From NCBI RefSeq assembly GCF_005221305.1, contig NZ_CP039887.1, positions 186,001-250,000 of the forward strand: DNA of 64,000 nucleotides, read 5' to 3'. The notes below the pieces were generated by a model. It had not been told where the DNA came from and made no database searches. It saw nothing but the letters and a program-made list of their open reading frames with translations. This stretch comes from Neisseria subflava (GTDB lineage: Bacteria; Pseudomonadota; Gammaproteobacteria; Burkholderiales; Neisseriaceae). Positions 47,678 to 57,220 of the stretch are shown one piece after another; within the stretch, counting starts at the first letter, position 1; each line of letters starts with the position of its first letter. The translations under genes were made by a program, and so were the position numbers.

Positions 47678-48055
47678 ATGTCCGCCAAATCACGCCCGGT
47701 ATTTTTGGAAATTCCGAATATCCGATTGCCCATACCGGGGATTGTATCTATTCTTCACCGTATCAGCGGCGTCGGCTTGTTTGTGATGCTGCCTGTTCTC
47801 TTGTATTTCTTCTCTGGAACGCTGGATCGCGAAGCGTCGTTTGAAGCATATCGTTCTGCTATTTCCAATCCGTTTGTGAAGCTGATCCTTATCGGTCTGT
47901 TGTGGGCATATCTGCACCACTTTTTTGCCGGTATCCGCTTTCTGTTTTTGGATGTGCATAAAGGCCTGGAATTAAATACTGCCCGTACTACTGCTAAAGT
48001 TGTATTTGCTTCTGCTTTGATTCTGACCGTCGTTTTGGGAGCTTTGTTATGGTAG
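47678..48055 (+). CDS. sdhC: Succinate dehydrogenase cytochrome b556 subunit
   Basis: 125-aa membrane anchor with three helices. Signature HRISGVGLFVMLPVLLYF near residue 29 and a haem-ligand region LHHFFAGIRFLFLDVHKG near residue 85. GAGGAA site upstream. First gene of sdhCDAB; it overlaps sdhD by 7 bp. Confidence 0.95.
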   Translation: MSAKSRPVFLEIPNIRLPIPGIVSILHRISGVGLFVMLPVLLYFFSGTLDREASFEAYRSAISNPFVKLILIGLLWAYLHHFFAGIRFLFLDVHKGLELNTARTTAKVVFASALILTVVLGALLW

Positions 48056-48390
48056 AACGTAAATTGACAGGTGCGCATTACGGTTTGCGCGATTGGGCAA
48101 TGCAACGTGCAACTGCGGTCATCATGCTAGTGTACACCGTGGTTCTTTTGGTTGTTTTGTTTACGTTGCCTAAAGAATATTCGGCATGGCAGGCATTTTT
48201 TGATCAAACTTGGGTGAAGGTGTTTACCCAAGTGAGCTTCTTGGCCGTATTCCTGCATGCATGGGTAGGTATCCGTGATTTGTGGATGGACTACATTAAG
48301 CCTTTCGGCCTACGTTTGTTTTTACAAGTTGCCACCATCGTTTGGTTGGTAGGCTGCTTGGTGTATTCAGTTAAAGTAATTTGGGGGTAA
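48049..48390 (+). CDS. sdhD: Succinate dehydrogenase membrane anchor subunit
   Basis: 113-aa, three-helix anchor: GLRDWAMQRATAVIMLVYTV start region and HAWVGIRDLWMDYIKP with the likely haem His and quinone-site Asp/Tyr. It overlaps sdhC by 7 bp and ends just before sdhA, consistent with coupled translation. Confidence 0.95.
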   Translation: MVERKLTGAHYGLRDWAMQRATAVIMLVYTVVLLVVLFTLPKEYSAWQAFFDQTWVKVFTQVSFLAVFLHAWVGIRDLWMDYIKPFGLRLFLQVATIVWLVGCLVYSVKVIWG

Positions 48391-48392
48391 AT

Positions 48393-50156
48393 ATGGGTTT
48401 TCCTGTTCGCAAGTTTGATGCCGTGATTGTTGGCGGTGGTGGTGCAGGTTTACGTGCAGCCCTTCAATTGTCTAAATCCGGCCTGAATTGTGCTGTTTTG
48501 TCTAAAGTGTTCCCAACTCGTTCTCATACTGTAGCGGCTCAAGGTGGTATTTCTGCTTCATTGGGTAATGTGCAAGAAGACCGTTGGGATTGGCACATGT
48601 ACGATACCGTGAAAGGTTCTGACTGGTTGGGCGACCAAGATGCGATTGAGTTTATGTGTCGCGCCGCACCTGAAGCCGTAATTGAGTTGGAACACATGGG
48701 TATGCCTTTCGACCGTGTGGAAAGCGGTAAAATCTACCAACGTCCTTTCGGCGGCCATACTGCCGAACACGGTAAACGCGCGGTAGAACGTGCATGTGCG
48801 GTTGCCGACCGTACCGGTCATGCGATGTTGCATACTTTGTACCAACAAAACGTCCGTGCCAATACACAATTCTTTGTGGAATGGACGGCGCAAGATTTGA
48901 TTCGTGATGAAAACGGCGACGTAGTCGGTGTGACCGCCATGGAAATGGAAACCGGCGAAGTTTATATTTTCCACGCTAAAGCTGTGATGTTTGCTACTGG
49001 TGGCGGCGGTCGTATTTATGCTTCTTCTACCAATGCTTATATGAATACCGGTGATGGTTTGGGTATTTGTGCCCGTGCAGGTATTCCGTTGGAAGACATG
49101 GAATTCTGGCAATTCCACCCGACCGGTGTAGCCGGTGCTGGTGTATTGATTACCGAGGGTGTGCGTGGTGAGGGCGGTATTCTGCTGAATGCCGACGGCG
49201 AACGCTTTATGGAACGTTACGCTCCGACTGTAAAAGACTTGGCTTCCCGTGACGTGGTTTCCCGTGCGATGGCGATGGAAATTTACGAAGGTCGCGGCTG
49301 TGGTAAAAACAAAGACCACGTATTGCTGAAAATCGACCATATCGGTGCAGAAAAAATTATGGAAAAACTGCCGGGCATCCGCGAGATTTCCATCCAGTTT
49401 GCCGGTATCGACCCGATTAAAGACCCAATTCCTGTTGTGCCGACTACTCACTACATGATGGGCGGTATTCCGACCAACTACCATGGCGAAGTTGTCGTTC
49501 CGCAAGGTGAAGATTACGAAGTACCTGTAAAAGGTCTGTATGCGGCAGGTGAGTGCGCTTGTGCTTCCGTACACGGTGCGAACCGCTTGGGTACTAACTC
49601 CCTGTTGGACTTGGTGGTATTCGGTAAAGCTGCCGGCGACAGCATGATTAAATTCATCAAAGAGCAAAGCGACTGGAAACCTCTGCCTGCTAATGCTGGT
49701 GAATTGACCCGCCAGCGTATCGAGCGTTTGGATAACCAAACCGGTGGTGAAAACGTTGATGCATTGCGTCGCGAACTGCAACGATCTGTACAACTGCATG
49801 CCGGTGTGTTCCGTACTGATGAGATTCTGAGCAAAGGCGTTCGAGAAATCATGGAGATTGCCGAGCGTGTGAAACGTACTGAAATCAAAGACAAGAGCAA
49901 AGTGTGGAATACCGCGCGTATCGAAGCTTTGGAATTGGATAATCTGATTGAAGTAGCGAAAGCGACTTTGGTGTCCGCCGAAGCGCGTAAAGAATCCCGC
50001 GGTGCACACGCTTCAGACGACCATCCTGAGCGCGATGACGAAAACTGGATGAAACATACCCTGTATCATTCAGATACCAATACTTTGTCTTACAAACCGG
50101 TACATACCAAGCCTTTGAGCGTGGAATACATCAAACCGGCTAAACGCGTTTATTGA
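48393..50156 (+). CDS. sdhA: Succinate dehydrogenase flavoprotein subunit
   Basis: 587-aa catalytic subunit. FAD-binding GGGGAGLRAALQLS at the N-terminus, the covalent-FAD His in TRSHTVAAQGGI (near residue 42), active-site RGEGGILLN and HPTG, and ANRLGTNSLLDLVVFG near residue 395. The start at 48393 is chosen (GGGGG 6-10 nt upstream, two bases after the sdhD stop); a TTG at 48381 is less likely. It oxidises succinate and passes electrons to SdhB. Confidence 0.97.
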   Translation: MGFPVRKFDAVIVGGGGAGLRAALQLSKSGLNCAVLSKVFPTRSHTVAAQGGISASLGNVQEDRWDWHMYDTVKGSDWLGDQDAIEFMCRAAPEAVIELEHMGMPFDRVESGKIYQRPFGGHTAEHGKRAVERACAVADRTGHAMLHTLYQQNVRANTQFFVEWTAQDLIRDENGDVVGVTAMEMETGEVYIFHAKAVMFATGGGGRIYASSTNAYMNTGDGLGICARAGIPLEDMEFWQFHPTGVAGAGVLITEGVRGEGGILLNADGERFMERYAPTVKDLASRDVVSRAMAMEIYEGRGCGKNKDHVLLKIDHIGAEKIMEKLPGIREISIQFAGIDPIKDPIPVVPTTHYMMGGIPTNYHGEVVVPQGEDYEVPVKGLYAAGECACASVHGANRLGTNSLLDLVVFGKAAGDSMIKFIKEQSDWKPLPANAGELTRQRIERLDNQTGGENVDALRRELQRSVQLHAGVFRTDEILSKGVREIMEIAERVKRTEIKDKSKVWNTARIEALELDNLIEVAKATLVSAEARKESRGAHASDDHPERDDENWMKHTLYHSDTNTLSYKPVHTKPLSVEYIKPAKRVY

Positions 50157-50160
50157 TGAG

Positions 50161-50196
50161 TTTTCAGACGGCCTTTATCTTAAAGGCCGTCTGAAA
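50161..50196. terminator. DUS inverted repeat between sdhA and sdhB
   Basis: TTTTCAGACGGCCTTTA / TAAAGGCCGTCTGAAA stem inside the sdh operon. It may lower sdhB expression or act only as an uptake site. Confidence 0.6.
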
Positions 50197-50275
50197 CCTA
50201 ACCATACCCACATTGAACTGCTTGAATTCATAATACAAAATCATTGGGCAGTTTATGAGAAAAGGAACACTTCTC

Positions 50276-50983
50276 ATGGAAAAAATGAGTTTTGAAATTT
50301 ACCGTTACAACCCGGACGTTGATGCCAAACCTTATATGCAACGTTACGAGTTGGAATTGGAACCAACCGACGTTAAACTTTTGGACGCTTTGGTGCGCCT
50401 GAAAGCGCAAGACGATACATTGTCTTTCCGCCGTTCTTGCCGCGAAGGTATTTGCGGTTCTGACGGTATGAACATCAACGGCAAAAACGGCTTGGCATGT
50501 CTGACCGATCTGCGCGGCCTGAAACAGCCGGTTAAAATCCGTCCTCTGCCGGGTCTGCCTGTTATCCGCGACCTGATTGTGGATATGACCCAATTCTTTA
50601 AACAATATCACTCCATCAAACCTTACGTTGTCAACGATAACCCTATCGATGCGGACAAAGAGCGTCTGCAAACTCAGGAAGAGCGTAAAGAGTTGGACGG
50701 TTTGTACGAATGTATTTTGTGCGCCTGCTGTTCGACTGCCTGCCCGTCATTCTGGTGGAACCCTGATAAATTCGTTGGTCCGTCCGGTTTGCTGAATGCT
50801 TACCGTTTCATTGCGGATAGCCGTGATACCATCACTAATGAGCGTTTGGATAATCTGAACGACCCATACCGTTTGTTCCGTTGCCACACCATTATGAACT
50901 GCGTAGACGTATGTCCTAAACACTTGAATCCGACCCGAGCCATCGGTAAGATTAAAGAGATTATGTTGAAACGAGCCGTTTAA
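50276..50983 (+). CDS. sdhB: Succinate dehydrogenase iron-sulfur subunit
   Basis: 235-aa Fe-S protein. [2Fe-2S] ligands in CREGICGSDG..NGLAC; [4Fe-4S] in CILCACCSTACP; [3Fe-4S] in CHTIMNCVDVCPKHLNP. The start at 50276 (MEKMSFEIYRY) has AAGGAA 9 nt upstream; an earlier ATG (50255) lacks similarity. It transfers electrons to the SdhCD quinone site. Confidence 0.97.
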   Translation: MEKMSFEIYRYNPDVDAKPYMQRYELELEPTDVKLLDALVRLKAQDDTLSFRRSCREGICGSDGMNINGKNGLACLTDLRGLKQPVKIRPLPGLPVIRDLIVDMTQFFKQYHSIKPYVVNDNPIDADKERLQTQEERKELDGLYECILCACCSTACPSFWWNPDKFVGPSGLLNAYRFIADSRDTITNERLDNLNDPYRLFRCHTIMNCVDVCPKHLNPTRAIGKIKEIMLKRAV

Positions 50984-50986
50984 GAA

Positions 50987-51235
50987 ATGATGGTTTTTGA
51001 CGATATTGCCAAACGGAAAATCCGTTTTCAAACCCGCCGAGGATTGTTGGAATTGGACTTAATCTTCGGTAGGTTTATGGAAAAAGAATTCGAGCACCTG
51101 AGTGATCAGGAGTTGTCCGAATTTTCCGAAATCCTCGAATTTCAAGACCAAGAGTTGCTTGCCTTGATTAACGGACATTCGGCGACGGACAAGAAACACC
51201 TGATTCCCATGCTTGAAAAAATCAGACAGGCATGA
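50987..51235 (+). CDS. sdhE: FAD assembly factor SdhE
   Basis: 82-aa YgfY/SdhE protein that promotes covalent FAD attachment to SdhA. The key RGxxE motif is present (RRGLLELDLIFGRF, near residue 18). It follows sdhB by three bases, so it belongs to the sdh operon. The second of two adjacent start codons (50990) is equally possible. Confidence 0.93.
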   Translation: MMVFDDIAKRKIRFQTRRGLLELDLIFGRFMEKEFEHLSDQELSEFSEILEFQDQELLALINGHSATDKKHLIPMLEKIRQA

Positions 51236-51359
51236 CGTATTATAGAGCTTGTTTGCGATGCCAATCCGAACAAGCTCTTTCCATACTGAGGCCGTCTGAA
51301 AAAAAGGACCGTGCCGCTTGGGCGGCAACGAAAGCCCCAACTTACAAAGGAGTTTAAGA

Positions 51360-52643
51360 ATGTCTAAATCAGTCAAGCTCACCACCCCAAATCAAGAGAC
51401 CTTGGAACTGCCAGTATTGGAAGCAAGTATCGGCCATGATGTGGTTGATATCCGTGCGTTGACTAAAAATACAGGTCTGTTTTCCTTCGACCCCGGATTC
51501 GTGTCAACTGCAAGTTGTGAATCCAAAATCACTTATATTGATGGCGATGAAGGTCTGTTGTATTACCGTGGTTATCCTATCGAGCAGCTGGCAGAAAAAT
51601 CCGATTATTTGGAAGTTTGCTATCTGTTGATTTACGGCGAACTGCCTACCCCTGAACAGAAAAAAGAATTTGATGCCACAGTCAGTCGCCATACTATGCT
51701 GCATGAGCAGCTGACTTGGTTCTTCCGCGGTTTCCGTCGCGATGCGCATCCGATGGCGATGATGGTTGGCGTGGTTGGCGCTTTGTCTGCGTTCTACCAA
51801 GACAGCTTGGATATTGCCAATCCTGAGCACCGCAAAATTGCGATTTACCGCTTAATCTCCAAAATTCCGACAATTGCGGCAATGTGTTACCGTTATTCCA
51901 ACGGCCTGCCGTTCAATTATCCAAAAAATAACCTTTCCTATGCTGAAAACTTCTTGCACATGATGTTTGCGACTCCATGTGAAGAATACAAACCTAATCC
52001 AGTATTGGCTCGCGCGCTCGACCGCATCTTTATTTTGCATGCCGACCACGAGCAAAACGCTTCTACTTCGACCGTACGTTTGGCCGGCTCTTCAGGCGCG
52101 AACCCATTTGCCTGTATCGCTGCCGGTATCGCCTGTCTGTGGGGTGCTTCACACGGCGGTGCAAACGAAGCTGTGTTGAAGATGCTAGATGAAATCGGCG
52201 ATGTATCTAATGTTGCCGCATACATGGAAGGTGTGAAACAACGCAAATATCGTCTGATGGGCTTCGGTCACCGCGTATACCGCAATATGGACCCACGAGC
52301 CAATATCATGCGCGAAACCTGTTATGAAGTCTTGAAAGAATTGGGCTTGGAAGACAGTCCTAAATTCAAGCTGGCGATGGAATTGGAACAAATTGCACTG
52401 AAAGATCCGTTCTTTGTTGAACGCAAGCTGTATCCAAACGTCGATTTCTACTCCGGTATCGTCTTGTCCGCATTGGGCATTCCAACTGAAATGTTTACCG
52501 TTATCTTCGCATTGTCGCGCAGTGTAGGTTGGATTTCTCATTGGCATGAAATGATTAGCGATCCAGCACTGAAAATCGGTCGCCCACGTCAACTGTATAC
52601 CGGTGCAGAGCGTCGCGATTACGTTCCGGTAGATAAACGCTAA
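51360..52643 (+). CDS. gltA: Citrate synthase
   Basis: 427-aa type II citrate synthase, first step of the TCA cycle. Motifs: FDPGFVSTASCESKITYIDG, the His-containing LHADHEQNASTSTVR, GASHGGANEAVLKM, and MGFGHRVYRNMDPRA with the catalytic His/Asp region. The start at 51360 has AAGGAG 7 nt upstream; the longer frame from 51318 lacks similarity. Confidence 0.97.
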   Translation: MSKSVKLTTPNQETLELPVLEASIGHDVVDIRALTKNTGLFSFDPGFVSTASCESKITYIDGDEGLLYYRGYPIEQLAEKSDYLEVCYLLIYGELPTPEQKKEFDATVSRHTMLHEQLTWFFRGFRRDAHPMAMMVGVVGALSAFYQDSLDIANPEHRKIAIYRLISKIPTIAAMCYRYSNGLPFNYPKNNLSYAENFLHMMFATPCEEYKPNPVLARALDRIFILHADHEQNASTSTVRLAGSSGANPFACIAAGIACLWGASHGGANEAVLKMLDEIGDVSNVAAYMEGVKQRKYRLMGFGHRVYRNMDPRANIMRETCYEVLKELGLEDSPKFKLAMELEQIALKDPFFVERKLYPNVDFYSGIVLSALGIPTEMFTVIFALSRSVGWISHWHEMISDPALKIGRPRQLYTGAERRDYVPVDKR

Positions 52644-52755
52644 TAGGCAATACATTAATATATTGTTTAAAAGTCGTTTGAAAAAATCGAATTGCCGTTT
52701 TCAATGAGGTTGGTCGTAATTAATTAAGTTGATAGCAGGTAATTTGATTTGAAAT

Positions 52756-52820
52756 AGGGTAGAATAAAGTGTCATTTCAGACGGCCTGAATTCCGTTCGG
52801 AGAACACGGGATTCTACCCT
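52756..52820 (+). promoter_or_regulatory. Structured leader element upstream of sucA
   Basis: Perfect 10-bp inverted repeat AGGGTAGAAT (52756-52765) / ATTCTACCCT (52811-52820) enclosing two small hairpins, TTCAG..CTGAA (within a DUS) and TTCCG..CGGA. Together they form a three-way junction followed by a T-rich tract 33 nt before the sucA start. Possible attenuator; TAGAAT within the left arm could instead be a -10 box. Confidence 0.4.
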
Positions 52821-52852
52821 TTGTTTATATTTTAAAGAAAAGAGCTCACGCC

Positions 52853-55681
52853 ATGATGGACGAAAAACTCAATTTCTCTTATCTGTTTGGTTCTAATGCG
52901 CCATACATCGAGGAGTTGTATGAAAAGTTTCTGGATAATCCGGAATCTGTCGATGAAAAATGGAAACAGTACTTTACCGATTTGAGTAAACAGCCGGGCG
53001 CAGTCGCTGTCGATGTTGCCCATACACCGATTCGTGAATCATTTGCCACTTTGGCTAAAAAGAAAATTGCCGCAGCCGTTTCAGGCGGTGTGGATGAGGC
53101 AATGATGAAAAAGCAAGTCAGCGTTTTGCGACTGATTTCTGCCTATCGTATCCAAGGCGTGGGTGCAGCCCAACTTGATCCGCTCAAACGTATTCCTCCT
53201 CAAAATATCGAAGCTCTCGATCCTAAATTCCACGGTCTGTCAGATGCCGATATGGCACTTCAGTTCAATATGGGCGAGGGCGATTTTTCCGGTCAGGGCA
53301 AACTGCCTCTGTCCCAAATCATCAGCAACCTCAAACAAACCTACTGCGGCCATATCGCGGTAGAGTATATCTACATCCCAAATACGGAAGAGCGCCGCTG
53401 GGTTCGCAATTATTTTGAAAGCGTACTGTCTACGCCAAGCTACAACGTTGAACAAAAACGCCGTATCTTGAAAGAAATGACTGCTGCCGAAACTCTGGAA
53501 CGCTACCTGCATACCAAATATGTCGGTCAAAAACGCTTTGGTGTAGAAGGCGGTGAAAGCGCGATTGCCGGTTTGAACTACCTGATTCAAAATGCCGGTA
53601 AAGACGGCGTGGAAGAAGTCATCATCGGTATGGCACACCGTGGCCGTCTGAATGTTTTGGTGAACATTCTTGGTAAAAAACCCAGTGATTTATTCGCTGA
53701 GTTTGAAGGCCGTGCCGAAATCAAACTGCCTAGCGGCGACGTGAAATACCACATGGGCTTCAGCTCCGACATCGCTACGCCACACGGCCCGATGCACGTT
53801 TCTTTAGCATTCAACCCATCACACTTGGAAATCGTGAATCCGGTAGTGGAAGGTTCTGCACGCGCCAAACAAAAACGTTTGGGCGAAAACGGTCGCGATA
53901 AAGTCTTGCCAGTATTGATTCACGGTGACTCCGCATTTATTGGTTTGGGTGTTAACCAAGCAACATTCAACCTGTCTAAAACACGCGGTTATACCACAGG
54001 TGGTACTGTTCACATCGTGATCAACAACCAAATCGGCTTTACCACTTCGGATATTCGCGATACCCGTTCAACCGTACACTGTACCGATATCGCGAAAATG
54101 GTTTCCGCTCCGGTTATCCATGTGAACGGCGATGATCCTGAACGCGTTTGCTTTGCCATCCAAGCTGCCTTAGATTACCGCAAAAAATTCCATAAAGACA
54201 TCGTGATCGACGTTGTCTGCTACCGTAAATGGGGCCACAACGAGGGCGATGATCCGACCTTGACCCAACCGATGATGTACAAAAAAGTATCGCAACACCC
54301 AGGTGCACGTGCTTTGTACACCGAGCAACTGATTGCCGAAGGCGTGGTAACTCAAGCTGAAGCTGACGGTTACATCCAAGCCTACCGTGATGCTTTGGAC
54401 AAAGGCGAACATGTTGAACAAACAACTTTGAGCAACTTCCAACGCACACAAATCGACTGGAGCAAATACCAAGGCAAAGATTGGCGCGAACACATCGAAA
54501 CCGGTTTGCCTGCCGCAGATATTGAGCGTCTTACTGAGAAGTTTACCGCTGTGCCGGAAGGCTTTGCCCTGCATCCGACTGCAAAACGTGTGATTGAAGC
54601 GCGTAAAGCAATGGCATCCGGCAAACAAACCATCGACTGGGGTATGGCTGAAACCCTCGCATACGCAAGCCTGCTGACTAAAGGTCATGGCGTGCGTATC
54701 TCCGGTGAGGACTCCGGCCGCGGTACATTCTCACACCGTCATGCAGTACTGCACGATCAAAAACGCGAAAAATGGGACGACGGTACTTATGTTCCTCTGC
54801 GCCATATGGGCGAAGGCATGGGCGAGTTCCTGGTTATCGACTCCATTTTGAACGAAGAAGCTGTGATGGCGTTTGAGTACGGCTTTGCCTGCTCCGCACC
54901 TGACAAGCTGACCATTTGGGAAGCTCAATTCGGTGACTTCGCCAACGGTGCGCAAGTGACTATTGACCAATTCCTGTCTTCAGGCGAAACCAAATGGGGT
55001 CGTTTGTGCGGTCTGACCACCATCCTGCCGCACGGCTACGACGGTCAAGGCCCTGAGCACTCTTCTGCACGCGTAGAACGTTGGTTGCAACTGTGTTCCG
55101 AGAACAATATGCAAGTCATCATGCCGTCTGAAGCGTCGCAAATGTTCCACATCTTGCAACGTCAAGTCTTGGGTTCATACCGTAAACCTCTGGTGATTTT
55201 CATGTCCAAACGCCTGTTGCGCTTCAAAGGTGCAATGAGCTCGCTGGAAAACTTTACCGAAGGTTCGACTTTCCGTCCGATTATCGGCGATACCGCAGAA
55301 CGTGCAAGCAACGACAGCGTGAAACGCGTGGTATTGTGTGCCGGTCAGGTTTACTATGACTTGGAAGCCGGCCGTGCCGAGCGTAAACTGGAAGATGATG
55401 TTGCTATCATCCGCGTTGAGCAGCTGTATCCGTTCCCATACGAGGAGGTTAAAGCTGAACTGGCGAAATATCCGAACGCAAAATCTGTGGTTTGGGCACA
55501 AGAAGAGCCGAAAAACCAAGGCGCGTTCTACCAAATCCGCCACCGCATCGAAGACGTTATCAGCGAAGAGCAAAAACTGTCTTATGCCGGTCGTCCAAGC
55601 AGCGCATCGCCTGCAGTGGGCTACTCAAGCAAACACATTGCTCAATTGAAACAATTGGTTGAAGACGCTTTGGCATTGTAA
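52853..55681 (+). CDS. sucA: 2-oxoglutarate dehydrogenase E1 component
   Basis: 942-aa thiamine-diphosphate enzyme that decarboxylates 2-oxoglutarate. The short N-terminal E2-binding region (YLFGSNAPYIEELYEKF) precedes the ThDP core: VEEVIIGMAHRGRLNVLVN and the GDDPERV/INNQIGFTTS pyrophosphate-binding motif, then transketolase-like LTIWEAQFGDFANGAQVTID. Full length. First gene of sucAB-lpd. Confidence 0.97.
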   Translation: MMDEKLNFSYLFGSNAPYIEELYEKFLDNPESVDEKWKQYFTDLSKQPGAVAVDVAHTPIRESFATLAKKKIAAAVSGGVDEAMMKKQVSVLRLISAYRIQGVGAAQLDPLKRIPPQNIEALDPKFHGLSDADMALQFNMGEGDFSGQGKLPLSQIISNLKQTYCGHIAVEYIYIPNTEERRWVRNYFESVLSTPSYNVEQKRRILKEMTAAETLERYLHTKYVGQKRFGVEGGESAIAGLNYLIQNAGKDGVEEVIIGMAHRGRLNVLVNILGKKPSDLFAEFEGRAEIKLPSGDVKYHMGFSSDIATPHGPMHVSLAFNPSHLEIVNPVVEGSARAKQKRLGENGRDKVLPVLIHGDSAFIGLGVNQATFNLSKTRGYTTGGTVHIVINNQIGFTTSDIRDTRSTVHCTDIAKMVSAPVIHVNGDDPERVCFAIQAALDYRKKFHKDIVIDVVCYRKWGHNEGDDPTLTQPMMYKKVSQHPGARALYTEQLIAEGVVTQAEADGYIQAYRDALDKGEHVEQTTLSNFQRTQIDWSKYQGKDWREHIETGLPAADIERLTEKFTAVPEGFALHPTAKRVIEARKAMASGKQTIDWGMAETLAYASLLTKGHGVRISGEDSGRGTFSHRHAVLHDQKREKWDDGTYVPLRHMGEGMGEFLVIDSILNEEAVMAFEYGFACSAPDKLTIWEAQFGDFANGAQVTIDQFLSSGETKWGRLCGLTTILPHGYDGQGPEHSSARVERWLQLCSENNMQVIMPSEASQMFHILQRQVLGSYRKPLVIFMSKRLLRFKGAMSSLENFTEGSTFRPIIGDTAERASNDSVKRVVLCAGQVYYDLEAGRAERKLEDDVAIIRVEQLYPFPYEEVKAELAKYPNAKSVVWAQEEPKNQGAFYQIRHRIEDVISEEQKLSYAGRPSSASPAVGYSSKHIAQLKQLVEDALAL

Positions 55682-55780
55682 ACCAAGTAGTATTCCGTCT
55701 GAGTCTGCTCAGGCGGAATGCCCATATGCAGAATTAAAAACACACAACAGGCCGTCTGAAAGGGCCATTGGAGACACAAA

Positions 55781-56962
55781 ATGATTATTGATGTAAAAGT
55801 ACCTATGCTGTCTGAAAGCGTATCTGAAGGCACACTCTTGGAATGGAAGAAAAAAGTTGGCGAAGCAGTTGCCCGTGACGAAATCCTGATCGATATCGAA
55901 ACTGACAAAGTGGTTTTGGAAGTACCTTCTCCACAAGCCGGCGTATTGGTTGAAATCGTAGCGCAAGACGGTGAAACCGTTGTCGCCGACCAAGTTTTGG
56001 CCCGTATCGATACAGCTGCTACTGCCGCTGCTGAAGCACCTACAGCCGCTCCTGCAGAAGCAGCCCCAGCTGCCGCTCCTGCTGCTGCACAAAACAACGC
56101 CGCTATGCCTGCCGCCGCCAAACTGGCTGCCGAGACCGGTGTTGACGTGAACGCATTGCAAGGTTCCGGCCGTGACGGTCGCGTATTGAAAGAAGACGTA
56201 CAAAATGCCGCTGCCAAACCTGCCGCAGCCGCTGCTCCTGCCGTTGCACTTCCTGCCGGCGCGCGTCCTGAAGAACGCGTACCAATGAGCCGCCTGCGAG
56301 CCCGTGTTGCAGAACGCCTCCTGGCTTCTCAACAAGAAAACGCTATTTTGACTACATTCAATGAAGTCAACATGAAACCAATCATGGACTTGCGTGCGAA
56401 GTACAAAGATAAATTCGAGAAAGAACACGGCGTAAAACTGGGCTTTATGTCCTTCTTCGTTAAAGCCGCTGTTGCCGCCCTGAAAAAATATCCGGTTGTG
56501 AATGCTTCTGTTGACGGCAAAGACATCGTGTACCATGGCTACTTCGACATCGGTATCGCGATTGGCAGCCCACGCGGTTTGGTTGTGCCAATCCTGCGCG
56601 ATGCCGACCAAATGAGCATTGCCGATATCGAACAAGCAATTGTTGATTACGCGAAAAAAGCTAAAGACGGCAAAATCGCTATCGAAGATCTGACCGGCGG
56701 TACATTCAGTATTACCAACGGCGGTACTTTCGGTTCTATGATGTCTACCCCGATCATCAACCCACCTCAATCTGCAATTTTGGGTATGCACGCCACTAAA
56801 GAGCGCGCCGTGGTTGAAAACGGCCAAGTTGTTGTCCGTCCGATGATGTATCTGGCTCTGTCTTACGACCACCGTATCATTGACGGCCGCGAAGCTGTAT
56901 TGACCTTGGTAGCCATTAAAGACGCGTTGGAAGACCCAGCTCGCCTGTTGTTGGATCTGTAA
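55781..56962 (+). CDS. sucB: Dihydrolipoyllysine-residue succinyltransferase (E2)
   Basis: 393-aa E2 core. One N-terminal lipoyl domain with the lipoylated lysine in EIETDKVVLEVPSP (near residue 44), an Ala/Pro linker, a peripheral-subunit-binding domain (AAKLAAETGVDVNALQGSGR), and a C-terminal catalytic domain ending SYDHRIIDGREAV with the catalytic His. A single lipoyl domain fits SucB rather than AceF. Confidence 0.96.
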   Translation: MIIDVKVPMLSESVSEGTLLEWKKKVGEAVARDEILIDIETDKVVLEVPSPQAGVLVEIVAQDGETVVADQVLARIDTAATAAAEAPTAAPAEAAPAAAPAAAQNNAAMPAAAKLAAETGVDVNALQGSGRDGRVLKEDVQNAAAKPAAAAAPAVALPAGARPEERVPMSRLRARVAERLLASQQENAILTTFNEVNMKPIMDLRAKYKDKFEKEHGVKLGFMSFFVKAAVAALKKYPVVNASVDGKDIVYHGYFDIGIAIGSPRGLVVPILRDADQMSIADIEQAIVDYAKKAKDGKIAIEDLTGGTFSITNGGTFGSMMSTPIINPPQSAILGMHATKERAVVENGQVVVRPMMYLALSYDHRIIDGREAVLTLVAIKDALEDPARLLLDL

Positions 56963-56965
56963 TCG

Positions 56966-57007
56966 TTTCAGACGGCCTTTTATTTATTAATGAAAAGGCC
57001 GTCTGAA
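56966..57007. terminator. DUS inverted repeat after sucB
   Basis: TTTCAGACGGCCTTTT / AAAAGGCCGTCTGAA arms. A second larger DUS pair follows at 57067-57125, so the sucB-lpd gap holds two hairpins. Confidence 0.65.
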
Positions 57008-57066
57008 TTTTTATTTAGATGTAGCGTAATGTAGTATCGTGCTACAATAGGCTCAACAAACGATTG

Positions 57067-57125
57067 AGGCCGTCTGAAACATTTGATTCGAATGAATCGA
57101 CAGATATGGACTTTCAGACGGCCTT
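57067..57125. repeat. Second DUS inverted repeat between sucB and lpd
   Basis: AGGCCGTCTGAAA and TTTCAGACGGCCT arms with a loop containing the near-palindrome GATTCGAATGAATC. Confidence 0.6.
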
Positions 57126-57220
57126 TTCTTAAAACCATCAAAACGCAGTCATTCAAAATAAAAAAGAAACAAAAAGTATCGTTTTTATTTTGAGATACTG
57201 CAAAAGCAAAGGATGACACG

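Noticed and set aside
48558..50009. 483-codon open frame antisense to sdhA
   Set aside because: It is the codon-bias shadow of sdhA; composition is unnatural (Thr/His/Phe-rich) and it has no family motif or ribosome-binding site.
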